Shown: positions 1-8,818, counted from the first letter of the stretch. The stretch: DNA of 64,000 nucleotides from Sulfurimonas marina (GCF_014905095.1 NZ_CP041165.1:1922001-1986000), one strand, 5' to 3'. Made by a program: numbers and translations. The notes: generated by a model from the sequence alone, not told the origin.

Positions 1-137
1 AGATTCTTGATTCTAAACCTTCAGGTGTCTTTGATTCTGCTGCTTTAAATGCGGTAAACGGATGGCGCTTTAGTCCGGCAAAATACAAACTCAAACCTGT
101 AAAAATATGGGTTAAACAAAAAATTAGTTTTAAATAG
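1..137 (+). CDS. C-terminal end of a TonB-like energy transducer (partial)
   Basis: The window opens inside a gene; frame 3 runs 44 codons to a TAG at 135..137. The visible tail contains VNGWRFSPAK followed by a short strand ending KISFK. A Trp-Arg-Phe-x-Pro motif followed by a terminal beta strand is typical of TonB C-terminal domains, which contact the TonB box of outer-membrane receptors. Seven bases separate it from the TPR gene, and a TonB-dependent receptor follows, so the three look co-transcribed. The 5' part is outside the window; the call rests on the short motif and the neighbours. Confidence 0.7.
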   Translation, partial: ILDSKPSGVFDSAALNAVNGWRFSPAKYKLKPVKIWVKQKISFK

Positions 138-144
138 GATCTTT

Positions 145-1410
145 ATGATGAGAAAAAAAGTTTATAACATAGCATTGGTTTTATTGTTGTCTGCATCATC
201 TTTAGCTGCAAACACTGAAGACAATGTTGATCATATCTCTTTAGCATCACTAATGATCTATGACGATAAATTTAAAAAAGCACAAGAAGAGCTTGATGCC
301 GTTAACAAAAAAGCACCGACATTTGATGCTGCAAAGTTCTACACTGTAAGCGGAGTACTTGCATCAAAACAGAATCTGCATAAACAGGCGGTAACAATGT
401 TTACTCAAGCTATTGAAGCTACAAAAGTAAAAACATTTAAAGAGCCTAAAAGCTATACACAAAAAAAGTATCTTTTTGAGATCTCAAGCGATACTGGTGA
501 GCAAAAGAAAAAAAGTTTTGATCCACAAAAGATTAGAAAAGAAAACATTTCTGATCTTTATATGCATCTTGCAAAAGAGTATTACCAGTTAAAAGATTAT
601 AAAAATACTATCAAATCACTTGATAATGCAGGTGAAAAGGGAAGTAATAAACCATCACTATACACTTTAAGAGCAGACTGTCATTGGAAACTGAGTGAGC
701 ATGACAAAGCTGTAGAAAGTTTAAATAAAGGGTTTAAAAAATTTCCAAAAGAGTACAAACTTTTAAAACAAAAATTCTACTATTTTGCCGAGCTTAAACT
801 CTACCAAGCGGCTATAGATACTGCAAAAGAGTATATGGACAAGATCGGTGTATCAGCTAAAGAGTATGTAGCTACTGCACAGATGTTGATTGGAGCAAAT
901 GAGATAGATCAAGCTATACGTTTTCTAGAAGAAGCAAAAATGAAGTTTCCAAAGAACTCGGAGATCACTATATTACTTGGTCATATGTATCTGAAAAAAG
1001 ATTACAAACATGCAAGTGCTCACCTTTTTGATCAAAGTGCATACAATGATAAAAAATATCTCAACGATGCCGTAGAGATCAATAAACGTGCGGGAAATAC
1101 TACGCATGCTTTATATCTTAATGCACAAAATCCAAATAAACAAGCAAAACTAAAACAAAAAATAGCGATCTATCTGAACTCTGAAGAGTATAGAAAAATA
1201 ATCGGTCTCAAACGTGCGTTAGAGAGATATAACATGCTCAAAGATGAGAACATAAGATATACGCTTGCTTATGCTTACTACATGGTAGGGGATTATTTTA
1301 GTTCTGAAGAGCAACTTAAATATATCTCTGATAATGAACTGTTTTTAAAAGCAACGGTTATCAGAAAAAACATAGAAAAATGTACAAACAATACGCTGGA
1401 GTGTCTCTAA
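145..1410 (+). CDS. Periplasmic tetratricopeptide-repeat protein
   Basis: This 421-residue protein starts with a signal peptide (residues 1-22, ending SSLAA), so it should be periplasmic. The rest is helical with several TPR-like units: about residues 25-90, then 135-290, where helices with the A/Y/L/A spacing recur (for example LYMHLAKEYYQLKDYKNT and LYTLRADCHWKLSEHDKA), and a last pair near 370-400. TPRs bind other proteins; no catalytic motif is seen. It lies 1 nt before the receptor gene and 7 nt after the TonB-like gene, so a helper role for that receptor is likely but inferred. ATG at 145 is followed directly by another ATG at 148; either may be used. Confidence 0.8.
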   Translation: MMRKKVYNIALVLLLSASSLAANTEDNVDHISLASLMIYDDKFKKAQEELDAVNKKAPTFDAAKFYTVSGVLASKQNLHKQAVTMFTQAIEATKVKTFKEPKSYTQKKYLFEISSDTGEQKKKSFDPQKIRKENISDLYMHLAKEYYQLKDYKNTIKSLDNAGEKGSNKPSLYTLRADCHWKLSEHDKAVESLNKGFKKFPKEYKLLKQKFYYFAELKLYQAAIDTAKEYMDKIGVSAKEYVATAQMLIGANEIDQAIRFLEEAKMKFPKNSEITILLGHMYLKKDYKHASAHLFDQSAYNDKKYLNDAVEINKRAGNTTHALYLNAQNPNKQAKLKQKIAIYLNSEEYRKIIGLKRALERYNMLKDENIRYTLAYAYYMVGDYFSSEEQLKYISDNELFLKATVIRKNIEKCTNNTLECL

Positions 1411-1411
1411 T

Positions 1412-4400
1412 ATGAAAAAAATAATTTTATTCTTTACCCTATTTGTATCAACAATATTTGCAGACTCAACAGGGAGTGCTTCAATATTTGTGTTTTTTAA
1501 CGATACACCACTGCAAAATAACGAAGTTCTAGTGGATGGTGTGGATCACCACTTGACAGACGAAGACGGTGTTGCCGAGATCATTTTAGATACGGGCAAA
1601 CACAAGATAGAGATCTTTGCTAAAGATGGACAAGGTAAGAGCCTTGGTTATGTTAGACGTTCAATCACTATTAAAGAATCAAGAGACACTCAAGTTATTG
1701 CAACTTTTACAGGGGAAGCATCTCTGGCACAAATCGATATCGATTCACCTATCGGAGACAGCGTAGAACTTGAAAAAGCTACAATATTCGGTACCCTTGA
1801 AGGTGTTATTACCTCTTCAGAGACATCAAAACCGATTCCAAACGTAAGAGTATTTCTTAAAGGAAGCAGTGCAGAAGCCAAAACTGATAAAGATGGAAAA
1901 TTCAGCTTACAGATCCCGGCTGATCGCAATGTTAGTGTTTCAATGATCCACTCTGAATACTCATCTCTAACACTTACTGATCTTGTAGTAAAAAAAGATC
2001 AAACAATTCATAAAGCTGTCTCTATGACTCCGGCAAGTATGGAGTTAGAAGAGTTTATTGTACTTGCACCACAGGTACAAGGAAGTATTGCCAGCATCTT
2101 AGCTGAAGAGAAAGAAGCGGCTGCGGTTACAAACATTATCGGTGCAGAGCAAATCTCTAAACAAGGTGATAGTGATGCAGCGGGTGCTATTAAACGTGTA
2201 ACGGGTGTTACTTTAGTTGATGGGACAGACGTTTATGTTAGAGGTCTTGGTGGACGTTATTCAAATGTTGAGATGAACTCACTTCCACTTCCTTCACCGG
2301 ATCCGCAAAGAAGAACTGTACCTTTAGATATTTTCCCATCAGCCGTAATCGGTTCGATGAAAGTACAAAAAAGTGCTACGGCAGATATCCCTGCAAGTTT
2401 TGGTGGTGGGTATGTAGATATTCGTACAAAAAGTAAACCTAAAGAGAACTACCTTAAAGTTACTACAGAGGTAAGAGCAAACTCTTACACTGGTAAAGAG
2501 CGTACAACTTACGAAGGAAGTGCAACTGACTGGATGGGTAAAGATGATGGATATAGACAAATTCCGGCACAAATTCTAAACGACTCAAAACTTGTAGTTG
2601 GAGAAGGGATACCAACTTTTGATTCTGCAAATCAAGAGATATACCAAAAAGCTATTACAAACAGACTTTTTAGTACCTTTAAAGACAAACTTCCTTACGG
2701 TGGGAAACTTGAAGTTGAGGGTGCATACACGGCAGAGATTGCCGATCAGCACAACTTATCATTTTTTGCAAACTATGCGTATGGACAAAAACATACATCT
2801 AGAGATGAAGAGTACTTTAAATATGAGTACAACCAGGCTACAGATACACTAAAAGATGATCCGAGACAATATGGTATAACTTACCGTTCAATGGATACTT
2901 TTACAAATGCACTAATTGCAAATATAGAATACGACTATGCAGATGCATTTAGTATAAAATATACAAAACTCTATAGTAAGATCTCAGAAAAACTTACAAA
3001 GGTTTCTGATGGTATAGCAAACTCTGATGATGACTGGAAAATTAGATACGATTTAAACTGGGAAGAGAGAACTCTTGATGCCGATCAGATTAACGGTCAT
3101 CTAAACTACAAAGTTTTCAACAGTGAGAACAAGTTTACTTTTGGAGCAGAAAAAGCACAAGCATTCCTTGACCAGCCTTCAAATTATAAATACGCATACC
3201 TTAAAGGGAATGCTTTCCAAATATTCGACGAGCCGTATCTTGACAGATATTCACCGAACATCTTTTTAAATATGACGGTTGACGATAAACAAACTGCATA
3301 CTATCTAAAGAACAATACTGAGTTTGAACTCTTTAACGAAGGTGAATATCTTGAGGTGGGAGTTGCACAAAACTCTAAGACTCGTGAATCAAGATATAAC
3401 AAATTCCAAATGCAGAAACTGACATCTGATTTTACAGATCCACTAACTGCTGATATCGATACAATATATGATGAGAGAATCAGAAACTATGACGGTACAT
3501 TTAGACTAGATATCTCTTTCCAGCCGGCATACTGGTATGATGCAGAGGTTGAAGAGATCGCATATTACGGTAAAGTGATGCTAAAACCTCTTAAGAACCT
3601 TGAAATTCTAATCGGTGCAAGAAGTGTAGACTATTCACAAACTGTATACTCATATACAAATGATGAAAATATATTTACACCTATTTACAGAAAAGCTGAG
3701 ACTTTTGAATATGCACAACTACTACCAAGTGCCAATATCAAATACTCTTTTGATAAGCAAAATATACTAAACTTTGCTTATTCACAAACATATATCGTGC
3801 CTGATTTAAGAGAGTTTACGGAAGCTCAATACTTCCACCCTTATGATGTAGCGACTGTAGAGGGGAATCCTGATCTTGTAAATACTGATATTACAAGTTA
3901 CGATCTGAAATTCAGTCACTATTTTTCAGATACGGAAAACATCGGTATCGGGACATTTTACAAGTATCTTGAAAACCCAATTGAAGATGTAATGTTACCT
4001 TCATCTTCTTTACCTAGATACGGGTATGCAAATGCTGATAATGCAGTACTTTACGGTATTGAATTTGACGGGAGAAAAAGTTTAGATCTTATCTCTAGAT
4101 CTTTAAAAGACTTTTATCTTTTTGGAAACTTTTCATACACGAAATCTGATGTTACTTTAACAGCAGATCAAGAGCAACTCTATACTAACAACCATAGAGA
4201 ACTGCAAGGTTTATCGCCAACTGTACTCAATGTAGCACTTGGTTATGACACAAAACGTAGAAGTGCTACACTCTCTTACAATAAGATGGGTGATCGTATC
4301 AGAAAAGTAGGTATGGTTGATGCAACAGATAAGTACCCTGACTATTACGAACAGCCTGCAGCTGTTTTAGACTTTGTTTGGATAGAAAACTTCGGGTATG

Positions 4401-4534
4401 GTTTAAGTGCTAAACTCAAACTAAAAAATCTTCTTAATGAAGAAACTATCTGGTATCAAGGTGACAAATCACACGTAACTAACCGTTTTAAAGTTGGTAG
4501 ATTTTACAGCTTTGCTCTGTCGTACAAGTATTAA
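1412..4534 (+). CDS. TonB-dependent outer-membrane receptor with N-terminal carboxypeptidase-regulatory-like domain
   Basis: This 1040-residue protein has a signal peptide (1-17), an Ig-like N-terminal part to about 120, and a carboxypeptidase-D-regulatory-like domain at about 125-205 (motifs IPNVRVFLKG and TDKDGKFSL). A TonB plug domain follows at about 235-345, with the typical VYVRGLGGRYSNV segment, then a long barrel rich in aromatic alternating strands that ends in Tyr. Such receptors import scarce large or chelated substrates using TonB energy. The substrate cannot be read from sequence. Its position beside phoB suggests a phosphorus compound, but no Pho box precedes it in the window; the operon promoter would lie upstream. 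A strong hairpin follows it at 4546..4585. Confidence 0.9.
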   Translation: MKKIILFFTLFVSTIFADSTGSASIFVFFNDTPLQNNEVLVDGVDHHLTDEDGVAEIILDTGKHKIEIFAKDGQGKSLGYVRRSITIKESRDTQVIATFTGEASLAQIDIDSPIGDSVELEKATIFGTLEGVITSSETSKPIPNVRVFLKGSSAEAKTDKDGKFSLQIPADRNVSVSMIHSEYSSLTLTDLVVKKDQTIHKAVSMTPASMELEEFIVLAPQVQGSIASILAEEKEAAAVTNIIGAEQISKQGDSDAAGAIKRVTGVTLVDGTDVYVRGLGGRYSNVEMNSLPLPSPDPQRRTVPLDIFPSAVIGSMKVQKSATADIPASFGGGYVDIRTKSKPKENYLKVTTEVRANSYTGKERTTYEGSATDWMGKDDGYRQIPAQILNDSKLVVGEGIPTFDSANQEIYQKAITNRLFSTFKDKLPYGGKLEVEGAYTAEIADQHNLSFFANYAYGQKHTSRDEEYFKYEYNQATDTLKDDPRQYGITYRSMDTFTNALIANIEYDYADAFSIKYTKLYSKISEKLTKVSDGIANSDDDWKIRYDLNWEERTLDADQINGHLNYKVFNSENKFTFGAEKAQAFLDQPSNYKYAYLKGNAFQIFDEPYLDRYSPNIFLNMTVDDKQTAYYLKNNTEFELFNEGEYLEVGVAQNSKTRESRYNKFQMQKLTSDFTDPLTADIDTIYDERIRNYDGTFRLDISFQPAYWYDAEVEEIAYYGKVMLKPLKNLEILIGARSVDYSQTVYSYTNDENIFTPIYRKAETFEYAQLLPSANIKYSFDKQNILNFAYSQTYIVPDLREFTEAQYFHPYDVATVEGNPDLVNTDITSYDLKFSHYFSDTENIGIGTFYKYLENPIEDVMLPSSSLPRYGYANADNAVLYGIEFDGRKSLDLISRSLKDFYLFGNFSYTKSDVTLTADQEQLYTNNHRELQGLSPTVLNVALGYDTKRRSATLSYNKMGDRIRKVGMVDATDKYPDYYEQPAAVLDFVWIENFGYGLSAKLKLKNLLNEETIWYQGDKSHVTNRFKVGRFYSFALSYKY

Positions 4535-4545
4535 AAAACAAGCAT

Positions 4546-4585
4546 TCTCAATGATTACAACGTAATATTTTTGTAACCATTGAGA
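4546..4585. other. 15-bp inverted repeat between the receptor gene and phoB
   Basis: Arms 4546..4560 and 4571..4585 pair over 15 positions with one mismatch (A opposite C at 4554/4577) around a 10-nt loop. It follows the receptor stop by 11 nt, as a terminator would, but no T-run follows. The right arm contains the proximal Pho-box unit of phoB and the loop the distal unit, so terminator-like and operator functions overlap. Confidence 0.6.
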
Positions 4586-4593
4586 TATATAAT
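4561..4593 (+). promoter_or_regulatory. Pho box and -10 of phoB
   Basis: Two 11-bp units begin at 4561 (CGTAATA) and 4572 (TGTAACC). A perfect TATAAT lies at 4588..4593, starting 16 nt after the start of the second unit. The same spacing occurs at four other promoters here. PhoB-family regulators bind 11-bp direct repeats in place of a -35 box, so phoB is probably autoregulated. Confidence 0.8.
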
Positions 4594-4625
4594 AAAGATA
4601 AATTAGAAAACTCTAAAGGCTTAGT

Positions 4626-5309
4626 TTGAAGAACAAACAGATACTTATTGTTGATGATGATCAAGATATTCTTGAACTCCTTGAGTACAACCTCTTAAAT
4701 GACGGTTATGATGTTATCGGTATGTTAAATACAAAACATGTTCGAGATGTTTTAAACGAAGAAAGAATCGACTTGATTATAATGGATAGAGGACTTCCCG
4801 ATATTGAAGGAAGTTTTTATGTCGAGATGTTACGTAATAAAAACATCAATACTCCTGTAATCTTCTTAAGCGGAAAAAACTCTCAAGAAGATATCAAAGA
4901 GGGATTTATCAAAGGTGCGGATGACTATGTAGTAAAACCTTTTGATATAGAAGAATTAAAACTTCGCATCAATGCCGTTCTTAAACGTCAAAATCCACAA
5001 ACAAAAGAGAATATTGAAAATATAGAGTATAAAGATATACAACTTGATCTCAATATTCAAAAAGCAATTATAGACGGTGTAGATGTAAACCTTACAAAAC
5101 TCGAAACTGCTCTACTGAAACTTATGATTCTCAATCGTGGGAAAGTATTAGACAGAGATTTTTTACTCAAAAATGTTTGGAACGATGCAGAGTCTACAAA
5201 TAAAAAGACCGTTAATGTTGCGATTAAAAGATTAAAAGAGAAGATTGATCCTCTTGGAGAGAAAAACTACATAAAAACTATCCGCGGTATTGGATATATG
5301 ATAAATTAA
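4626..5309 (+). CDS. phoB: Phosphate regulon response regulator PhoB (OmpR family)
   Basis: The 227-residue protein has a receiver domain at 1-120, with acidic pocket DDDQD, phospho-acceptor D54 in IIMDRGLPD, a conserved Ser in FLSGK and Lys in VVKPF. A winged-helix Trans_reg_C domain follows at about 130-227, ending in RGIGYMI. The start is TTG at 4626 with AAAGG about 6 nt upstream; no better in-frame ATG exists. It is not next to its likely kinase phoR (11105), but shares the island with pst genes, and its own promoter and theirs carry the same box. That linkage makes PhoB more likely than another OmpR-type regulator. Confidence 0.85.
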   Translation: MKNKQILIVDDDQDILELLEYNLLNDGYDVIGMLNTKHVRDVLNEERIDLIIMDRGLPDIEGSFYVEMLRNKNINTPVIFLSGKNSQEDIKEGFIKGADDYVVKPFDIEELKLRINAVLKRQNPQTKENIENIEYKDIQLDLNIQKAIIDGVDVNLTKLETALLKLMILNRGKVLDRDFLLKNVWNDAESTNKKTVNVAIKRLKEKIDPLGEKNYIKTIRGIGYMIN

Positions 5310-5334
5310 TAGATTATTTTTTTGATTTACAATA

Positions 5335-5357
5335 AAGCAAAGTTCTAAACTTTGCTT
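5335..5357. terminator. Hairpin between convergent phoB and porin genes
   Basis: A 10-bp perfect stem (5335..5344 with 5348..5357) has a 3-nt loop between two converging genes. T-rich sequence is weak on both sides (CTTGT on plus, TATTGT on minus). It probably serves as a bidirectional terminator. Confidence 0.55.
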
Positions 5358-5395
5358 CTTGTAAAAAGGAGAAATGAAATTTTGAAATTTGTGTA

Positions 5396-6586
5396 TTAGA
5401 ATTTGATGATAGCGTCTAACTGTACACGCTCATAATCTGCACCTAGTTTGCCAGGAGTTTTACCTGAAAAAAGGTAATTGTAAAAGAATGTTCCAGCAAG
5501 GTATGTGTTTTTACCAAATTTATATTTTGCTCTAATTGCATGTCCTTTAGCAGCAGAACCACCACCGAAATTATCAGAGTCACTATGATCACCAAGTACC
5601 GCATCTGCTTGAATATCAGTATAAGAATACTTCACTTGCCAATCATGAATATTTTTTGCTTTACCTACTTGAAAAGCTAAATCATACCCAAAATTTTTAT
5701 TACTAGCTGCAACATTATATGCCACTCCAGCAGCAAGAGCTAATGGTTTACCAAATACATCTTTAAATTTAAGCTCTCCAAATCCTTCTACAATATGGAA
5801 ATCATTTTCATATACATCAGCTCCAGAGCCATCTGTTACAAATGTATTACCCATTGGTTTACCACCTTTTTCTGGATAATACATAGCAGTATTACCTTTT
5901 AAACCATCGTAGTAATAAAGAGCTGCACCTAAATTTAATTTAGCATTATCGTTTACCTTCATTTTCTCTACATATTGTGCAAAGAATAGATTAACATTAT
6001 CTCTTGCATTCACTCTTTCAGCATACGTTGGTTGGTTAGCACCTAGGTTAATGATACGAGCATCATTCTCATAGTTATAACTTATACCATTGAATGATAA
6101 ATCATTATCCCAAATAAGCTGTGATTTAATTGGTCTATAGATCATATATGGGTGTCTTCCAATTTTTGCCGTATGATCACCATCTTTATATGTTACATCC
6201 AAGATATTAAATCTTAGTGATTGCCACATGTAATCACTTAAAGCTTTATCAGTTTCAAATGTTTGGTTACCAGACGTTGGATTTGCATATCCACTTCTCA
6301 TACCAGCTTCAAATGTAAGTTTGTCAGTTAAATCAACAGCTGATATTAATCTGATTCTATATCTATTAAGATATTTTAGACTTTCTGTTCCATCGTTATA
6401 GTAAGTTTCTTTACTTTCATATCTTAATCTTAAATCACCTTTGAAATGAATTCTTTCAAGAATATCATGTTCAATCCCTGTAGCCTCAGAAACACTTTTT
6501 GATACGAGCTCTGGATTTGGAGTTGCATTTGCAGCAACTGAACCTATTGCTAAAGCAGCTAAGCTTGATAAAACAACTTTTTTCAT
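5396..6586 (-). CDS. Outer-membrane porin, putatively phosphate-starvation induced
   Basis: The 396-residue protein has a signal peptide (1-21, ending ANA), an N-terminal helix-like stretch, and from about residue 45 alternating amphipathic strands ending in a terminal Phe (DAIIKF), the barrel signature recognised by the BAM machinery. It resembles the putative porins common in Campylobacterota; I see no strict match to the OprP family. Its promoter has three TGTAAY-type repeats on the minus strand, back to back with the pstS promoter. This suggests it lets phosphate into the periplasm when phosphate is scarce. Ligand selectivity is inference only. The start ATG has AAGGAAG upstream. Confidence 0.8.
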   Translation of the reverse strand: MKKVVLSSLAALAIGSVAANATPNPELVSKSVSEATGIEHDILERIHFKGDLRLRYESKETYYNDGTESLKYLNRYRIRLISAVDLTDKLTFEAGMRSGYANPTSGNQTFETDKALSDYMWQSLRFNILDVTYKDGDHTAKIGRHPYMIYRPIKSQLIWDNDLSFNGISYNYENDARIINLGANQPTYAERVNARDNVNLFFAQYVEKMKVNDNAKLNLGAALYYYDGLKGNTAMYYPEKGGKPMGNTFVTDGSGADVYENDFHIVEGFGELKFKDVFGKPLALAAGVAYNVAASNKNFGYDLAFQVGKAKNIHDWQVKYSYTDIQADAVLGDHSDSDNFGGGSAAKGHAIRAKYKFGKNTYLAGTFFYNYLFSGKTPGKLGADYERVQLDAIIKF

Positions 6587-6618
6587 TTGTTTTCTTCCTT
6601 TTTTAAATTGTTGAACGA

Positions 6619-6651
6619 AGTTTATTACATCTTTATTACAATATGATTACA
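6619..6651 (-). promoter_or_regulatory. Pho box of the porin gene
   Basis: On the minus strand, units TGTAATC (6651..6645), TGTAATA (6640..6634) and TGTAATA (6629..6623) are spaced exactly 11 bp apart. A TAAACT -10 candidate at 6624..6619 starts 16 nt after the start of the middle unit; the third unit overlaps it. Confidence 0.75.
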
Positions 6652-6673
6652 ATCTGGAGACATATCTTTTTTA

Positions 6674-6706
6674 TGTAATCCTTCTGTAACCTAACTATTT
6701 TATACT
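6674..6706 (+). promoter_or_regulatory. Pho box and -10 of pstS
   Basis: TGTAATC at 6674 and TGTAACC at 6685 are 11 bp apart. TATACT at 6701..6706 starts 16 nt after the second unit begins. There is no separate -35 box, as expected for a PhoB-activated promoter. Confidence 0.8.
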
Positions 6707-6740
6707 TCCGCATCTTAACAAAATAAAAAGGTTATTCAAG

Positions 6741-7745
6741 ATGACTAAAATAGCTAAAATTGCTCTTGCAACAACACTTCTGGCAGGTTCTTTAAGTGCT
6801 AGTGAAATCATTAAAGGAAGCGGTGCATCTTTTCCGTACAGTGTATACCAAAAATGGTTAAAAGCATATAATAAGGATACTGGTATTAAAGTAGACTATA
6901 TTAAAAAGGGTTCATCTAAAGGGATCAAAGATGCAAAAGAACGTGCAGTTGATTTTGCCGGAACAGATAAGCCTCTTTCTCCAAAAGTTTTAAAGCAAAA
7001 CAGACTTTATCAGTTCCCTGGTGTGGTTGGTGCAATCACTATGGGTTACAATCTTCCTGGAGTTAAAAACCTACAACTTAGCCGTAGTGCAATCGTAGCA
7101 ATTGCTAGCGGTAAAGTTGCGTACTGGGATGATCAAGTGATCGCATCTGCAAATAAAGGTGTTAAATTACCACATAAAAAAGTAACTTTCGTACACCGTG
7201 CAGACGGTAGTGGTACTACATATAACTTTACATACTACCTTTCAAAAGTTTCTAAAGAGTGGAGAAGAAACTTTGGAGCTAAAAAGTCACTTAACTGGCC
7301 TGGTGAGCAACACATCGGTGGTAAAACAAACTCAGGTGTAGCTGCACTTCTAAAACAAACTCCATTCTCAGTTGGATACATCGACTATGCTGATGCTAAA
7401 AACAACGGTATTACAATGGCAACTGTAGAAAACAAAGCTGGGAACTACATCAAACCAGAACTTAAATATTTCCAAATTGCAGCTGCAAAAGCAGACCTAA
7501 ACCCTGCAAAAGATTTCTATGCGGTGATCGCAGATCCTTCAGGTGCTGAGTCTTATCCGATGGTAGCGGCAACTTTCATCTTAGTTCCTGCAGAAAAGCC
7601 TGAGATGAACAAAAAAGTTACGGCATTTTATAACTGGTCATATGAAAATGGTCAAGAGATCGCAAAAAGCTTAGGTTTTGTTCCATTACCGGCAACATTA
7701 ACAGAAAAAATCAATACTTACTGGGCAAAAAAAGGTATTAAATAA
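6741..7745 (+). CDS. pstS: Periplasmic phosphate-binding protein PstS
   Basis: The 334-residue protein has a signal peptide (1-20, ending LSAS) and the phosphate-binding loops of the PstS family: GSGASFPYSVYQKW near the mature N-terminus, FAGTDKPLS at about 72-80, and HRADGSGTTYNFTYYL at about 152-167. It captures phosphate and passes it to the PstCA channel. The gene has its own Pho-box promoter. pstCAB begin 98 nt downstream after a second Pho-box promoter, so binding protein and transporter can be set at different levels. The 155-nt region upstream is shared with the divergent porin. Confidence 0.97.
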   Translation: MTKIAKIALATTLLAGSLSASEIIKGSGASFPYSVYQKWLKAYNKDTGIKVDYIKKGSSKGIKDAKERAVDFAGTDKPLSPKVLKQNRLYQFPGVVGAITMGYNLPGVKNLQLSRSAIVAIASGKVAYWDDQVIASANKGVKLPHKKVTFVHRADGSGTTYNFTYYLSKVSKEWRRNFGAKKSLNWPGEQHIGGKTNSGVAALLKQTPFSVGYIDYADAKNNGITMATVENKAGNYIKPELKYFQIAAAKADLNPAKDFYAVIADPSGAESYPMVAATFILVPAEKPEMNKKVTAFYNWSYENGQEIAKSLGFVPLPATLTEKINTYWAKKGIK

Positions 7746-7758
7746 TACCTTTGCCCCT

Positions 7759-7766
7759 CCCCCCCC
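7759..7766. repeat. C8 homopolymer between pstS and pstC
   Basis: A run of eight C, preceded by CCCCT, sits in AT-rich intergenic DNA 18 nt before the Pho box of pstC. Poly-G/C tracts in Campylobacterota can change length by slippage; here it is non-coding. Confidence 0.6.
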
Positions 7767-7783
7767 TTCTCTTCAAAACACTT

Positions 7784-7816
7784 TGTAACCATCTTGTAAT
7801 ATTGCTTCAATATAAT
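7784..7816 (+). promoter_or_regulatory. Pho box and -10 of pstCAB-phoU-phoR
   Basis: TGTAACC at 7784 and TGTAATA at 7795 are 11 bp apart, and a perfect TATAAT lies at 7811..7816, 16 nt after the start of the second unit. This gives the transporter genes a promoter separate from that of pstS. Confidence 0.82.
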
Positions 7817-7843
7817 TCGCGTAAATTATTCTAGGGTTCTTAA

Positions 7844-8818
7844 ATGGAAAAAATTTTTCAAAAGCTCTCACTTGGTAGTGCTTCTTTAGTTCTTATCATA
7901 CTTATTGGGATCTTTATCACTTTATTTAATGCTGCAAAACCGGCTATCGACGAGTTTGGTTTAGGATTTATTATCAATCCTGACTGGAATACAGAGGTAG
8001 TTTTAGATCAAGCACCTCTAAACGATACGGTTTCAGACGAGATAATCGATGAAGATGATGTAATGATCGAAGATGAAGACGACATGATGCTTATAGATGA
8101 AGATGATATGATGCTTGATGATGAAGTAGATTCAAAAACTATCTACGGTGGACTTATCCCAATTGTAGGTACACTTTTATCGACTCTCATAGCACTAGCT
8201 TTTGCCCTTCCGATAGCGATGGGAATTGCAGTATTCTTATCTGAAATAGCACCTAAGAACATCTCTCACGTAGTGGGAATTGCTATTGAACTTTTAGCTG
8301 CTATTCCATCTATCATTTTCGGTATGTGGGGACTTTATTATTTTGCTCCGATCGTAGCTGATCTAGTGGGTGGTTACCAGGTTTCACTCCTTACGGCAGG
8401 TCTTGTTCTAGGAGTTATGGTTTTACCGTTTATGGCAGCGATCACACGTGATAGTATGAATACGACACCGAATGTTTTAAAAGAATCGGCTTACGCTCTT
8501 GGAGCTACAAAATTTGAAGTGATTAAAGATATCATCTTCCCTTATTCAAAAGTAGGAATCATCGGTTCAATCATCTTGGCACTCGGTCGTGCACTTGGTG
8601 AGACAATGGCGGTAGCATTTCTTATCGGTTCGATCTTCAGTCTTCCTGATGCTATCAACGATCCTACAATCTCGATTCCAGTTGCAATGGCAAACAACTT
8701 TGGTGAAGCAAGCGGTTTAGGTGAGAGTGCTCTTTTTTACTTAGCACTTATCCTATTTGTTATCAGTTTCGGTGTAATCTCACTGGCTAAATTTTACTTT
8801 TTGAAAAAGGCTAAATAA
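7844..8818 (+). CDS. pstC: Phosphate ABC transporter permease PstC
   Basis: This 324-residue inner-membrane permease has six membrane segments: about 11-30, 105-130, 142-165, 180-205, 240-262 and 295-316. The EAA-type loop (SAYALGATKFEVIKDII, about 223-239) contacts PstB. Between segments 1 and 2 lies an unusual, strongly acidic insert (about residues 60-97) with three imperfect copies of a DEDDMML-like unit, placed in the periplasm. Typical PstC proteins have no such repeat. The stop overlaps the pstA start by one base (TAATG), which suggests translational coupling. With PstA it forms the phosphate channel fed by PstS. Confidence 0.95.
   Translation: MEKIFQKLSLGSASLVLIILIGIFITLFNAAKPAIDEFGLGFIINPDWNTEVVLDQAPLNDTVSDEIIDEDDVMIEDEDDMMLIDEDDMMLDDEVDSKTIYGGLIPIVGTLLSTLIALAFALPIAMGIAVFLSEIAPKNISHVVGIAIELLAAIPSIIFGMWGLYYFAPIVADLVGGYQVSLLTAGLVLGVMVLPFMAAITRDSMNTTPNVLKESAYALGATKFEVIKDIIFPYSKVGIIGSIILALGRALGETMAVAFLIGSIFSLPDAINDPTISIPVAMANNFGEASGLGESALFYLALILFVISFGVISLAKFYFLKKAK

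Noticed and set aside
7759-7766. C8 tract as a translational phase-variation switch
   Set aside because: It is between genes, not in a reading frame, so only an effect on transcription is possible.
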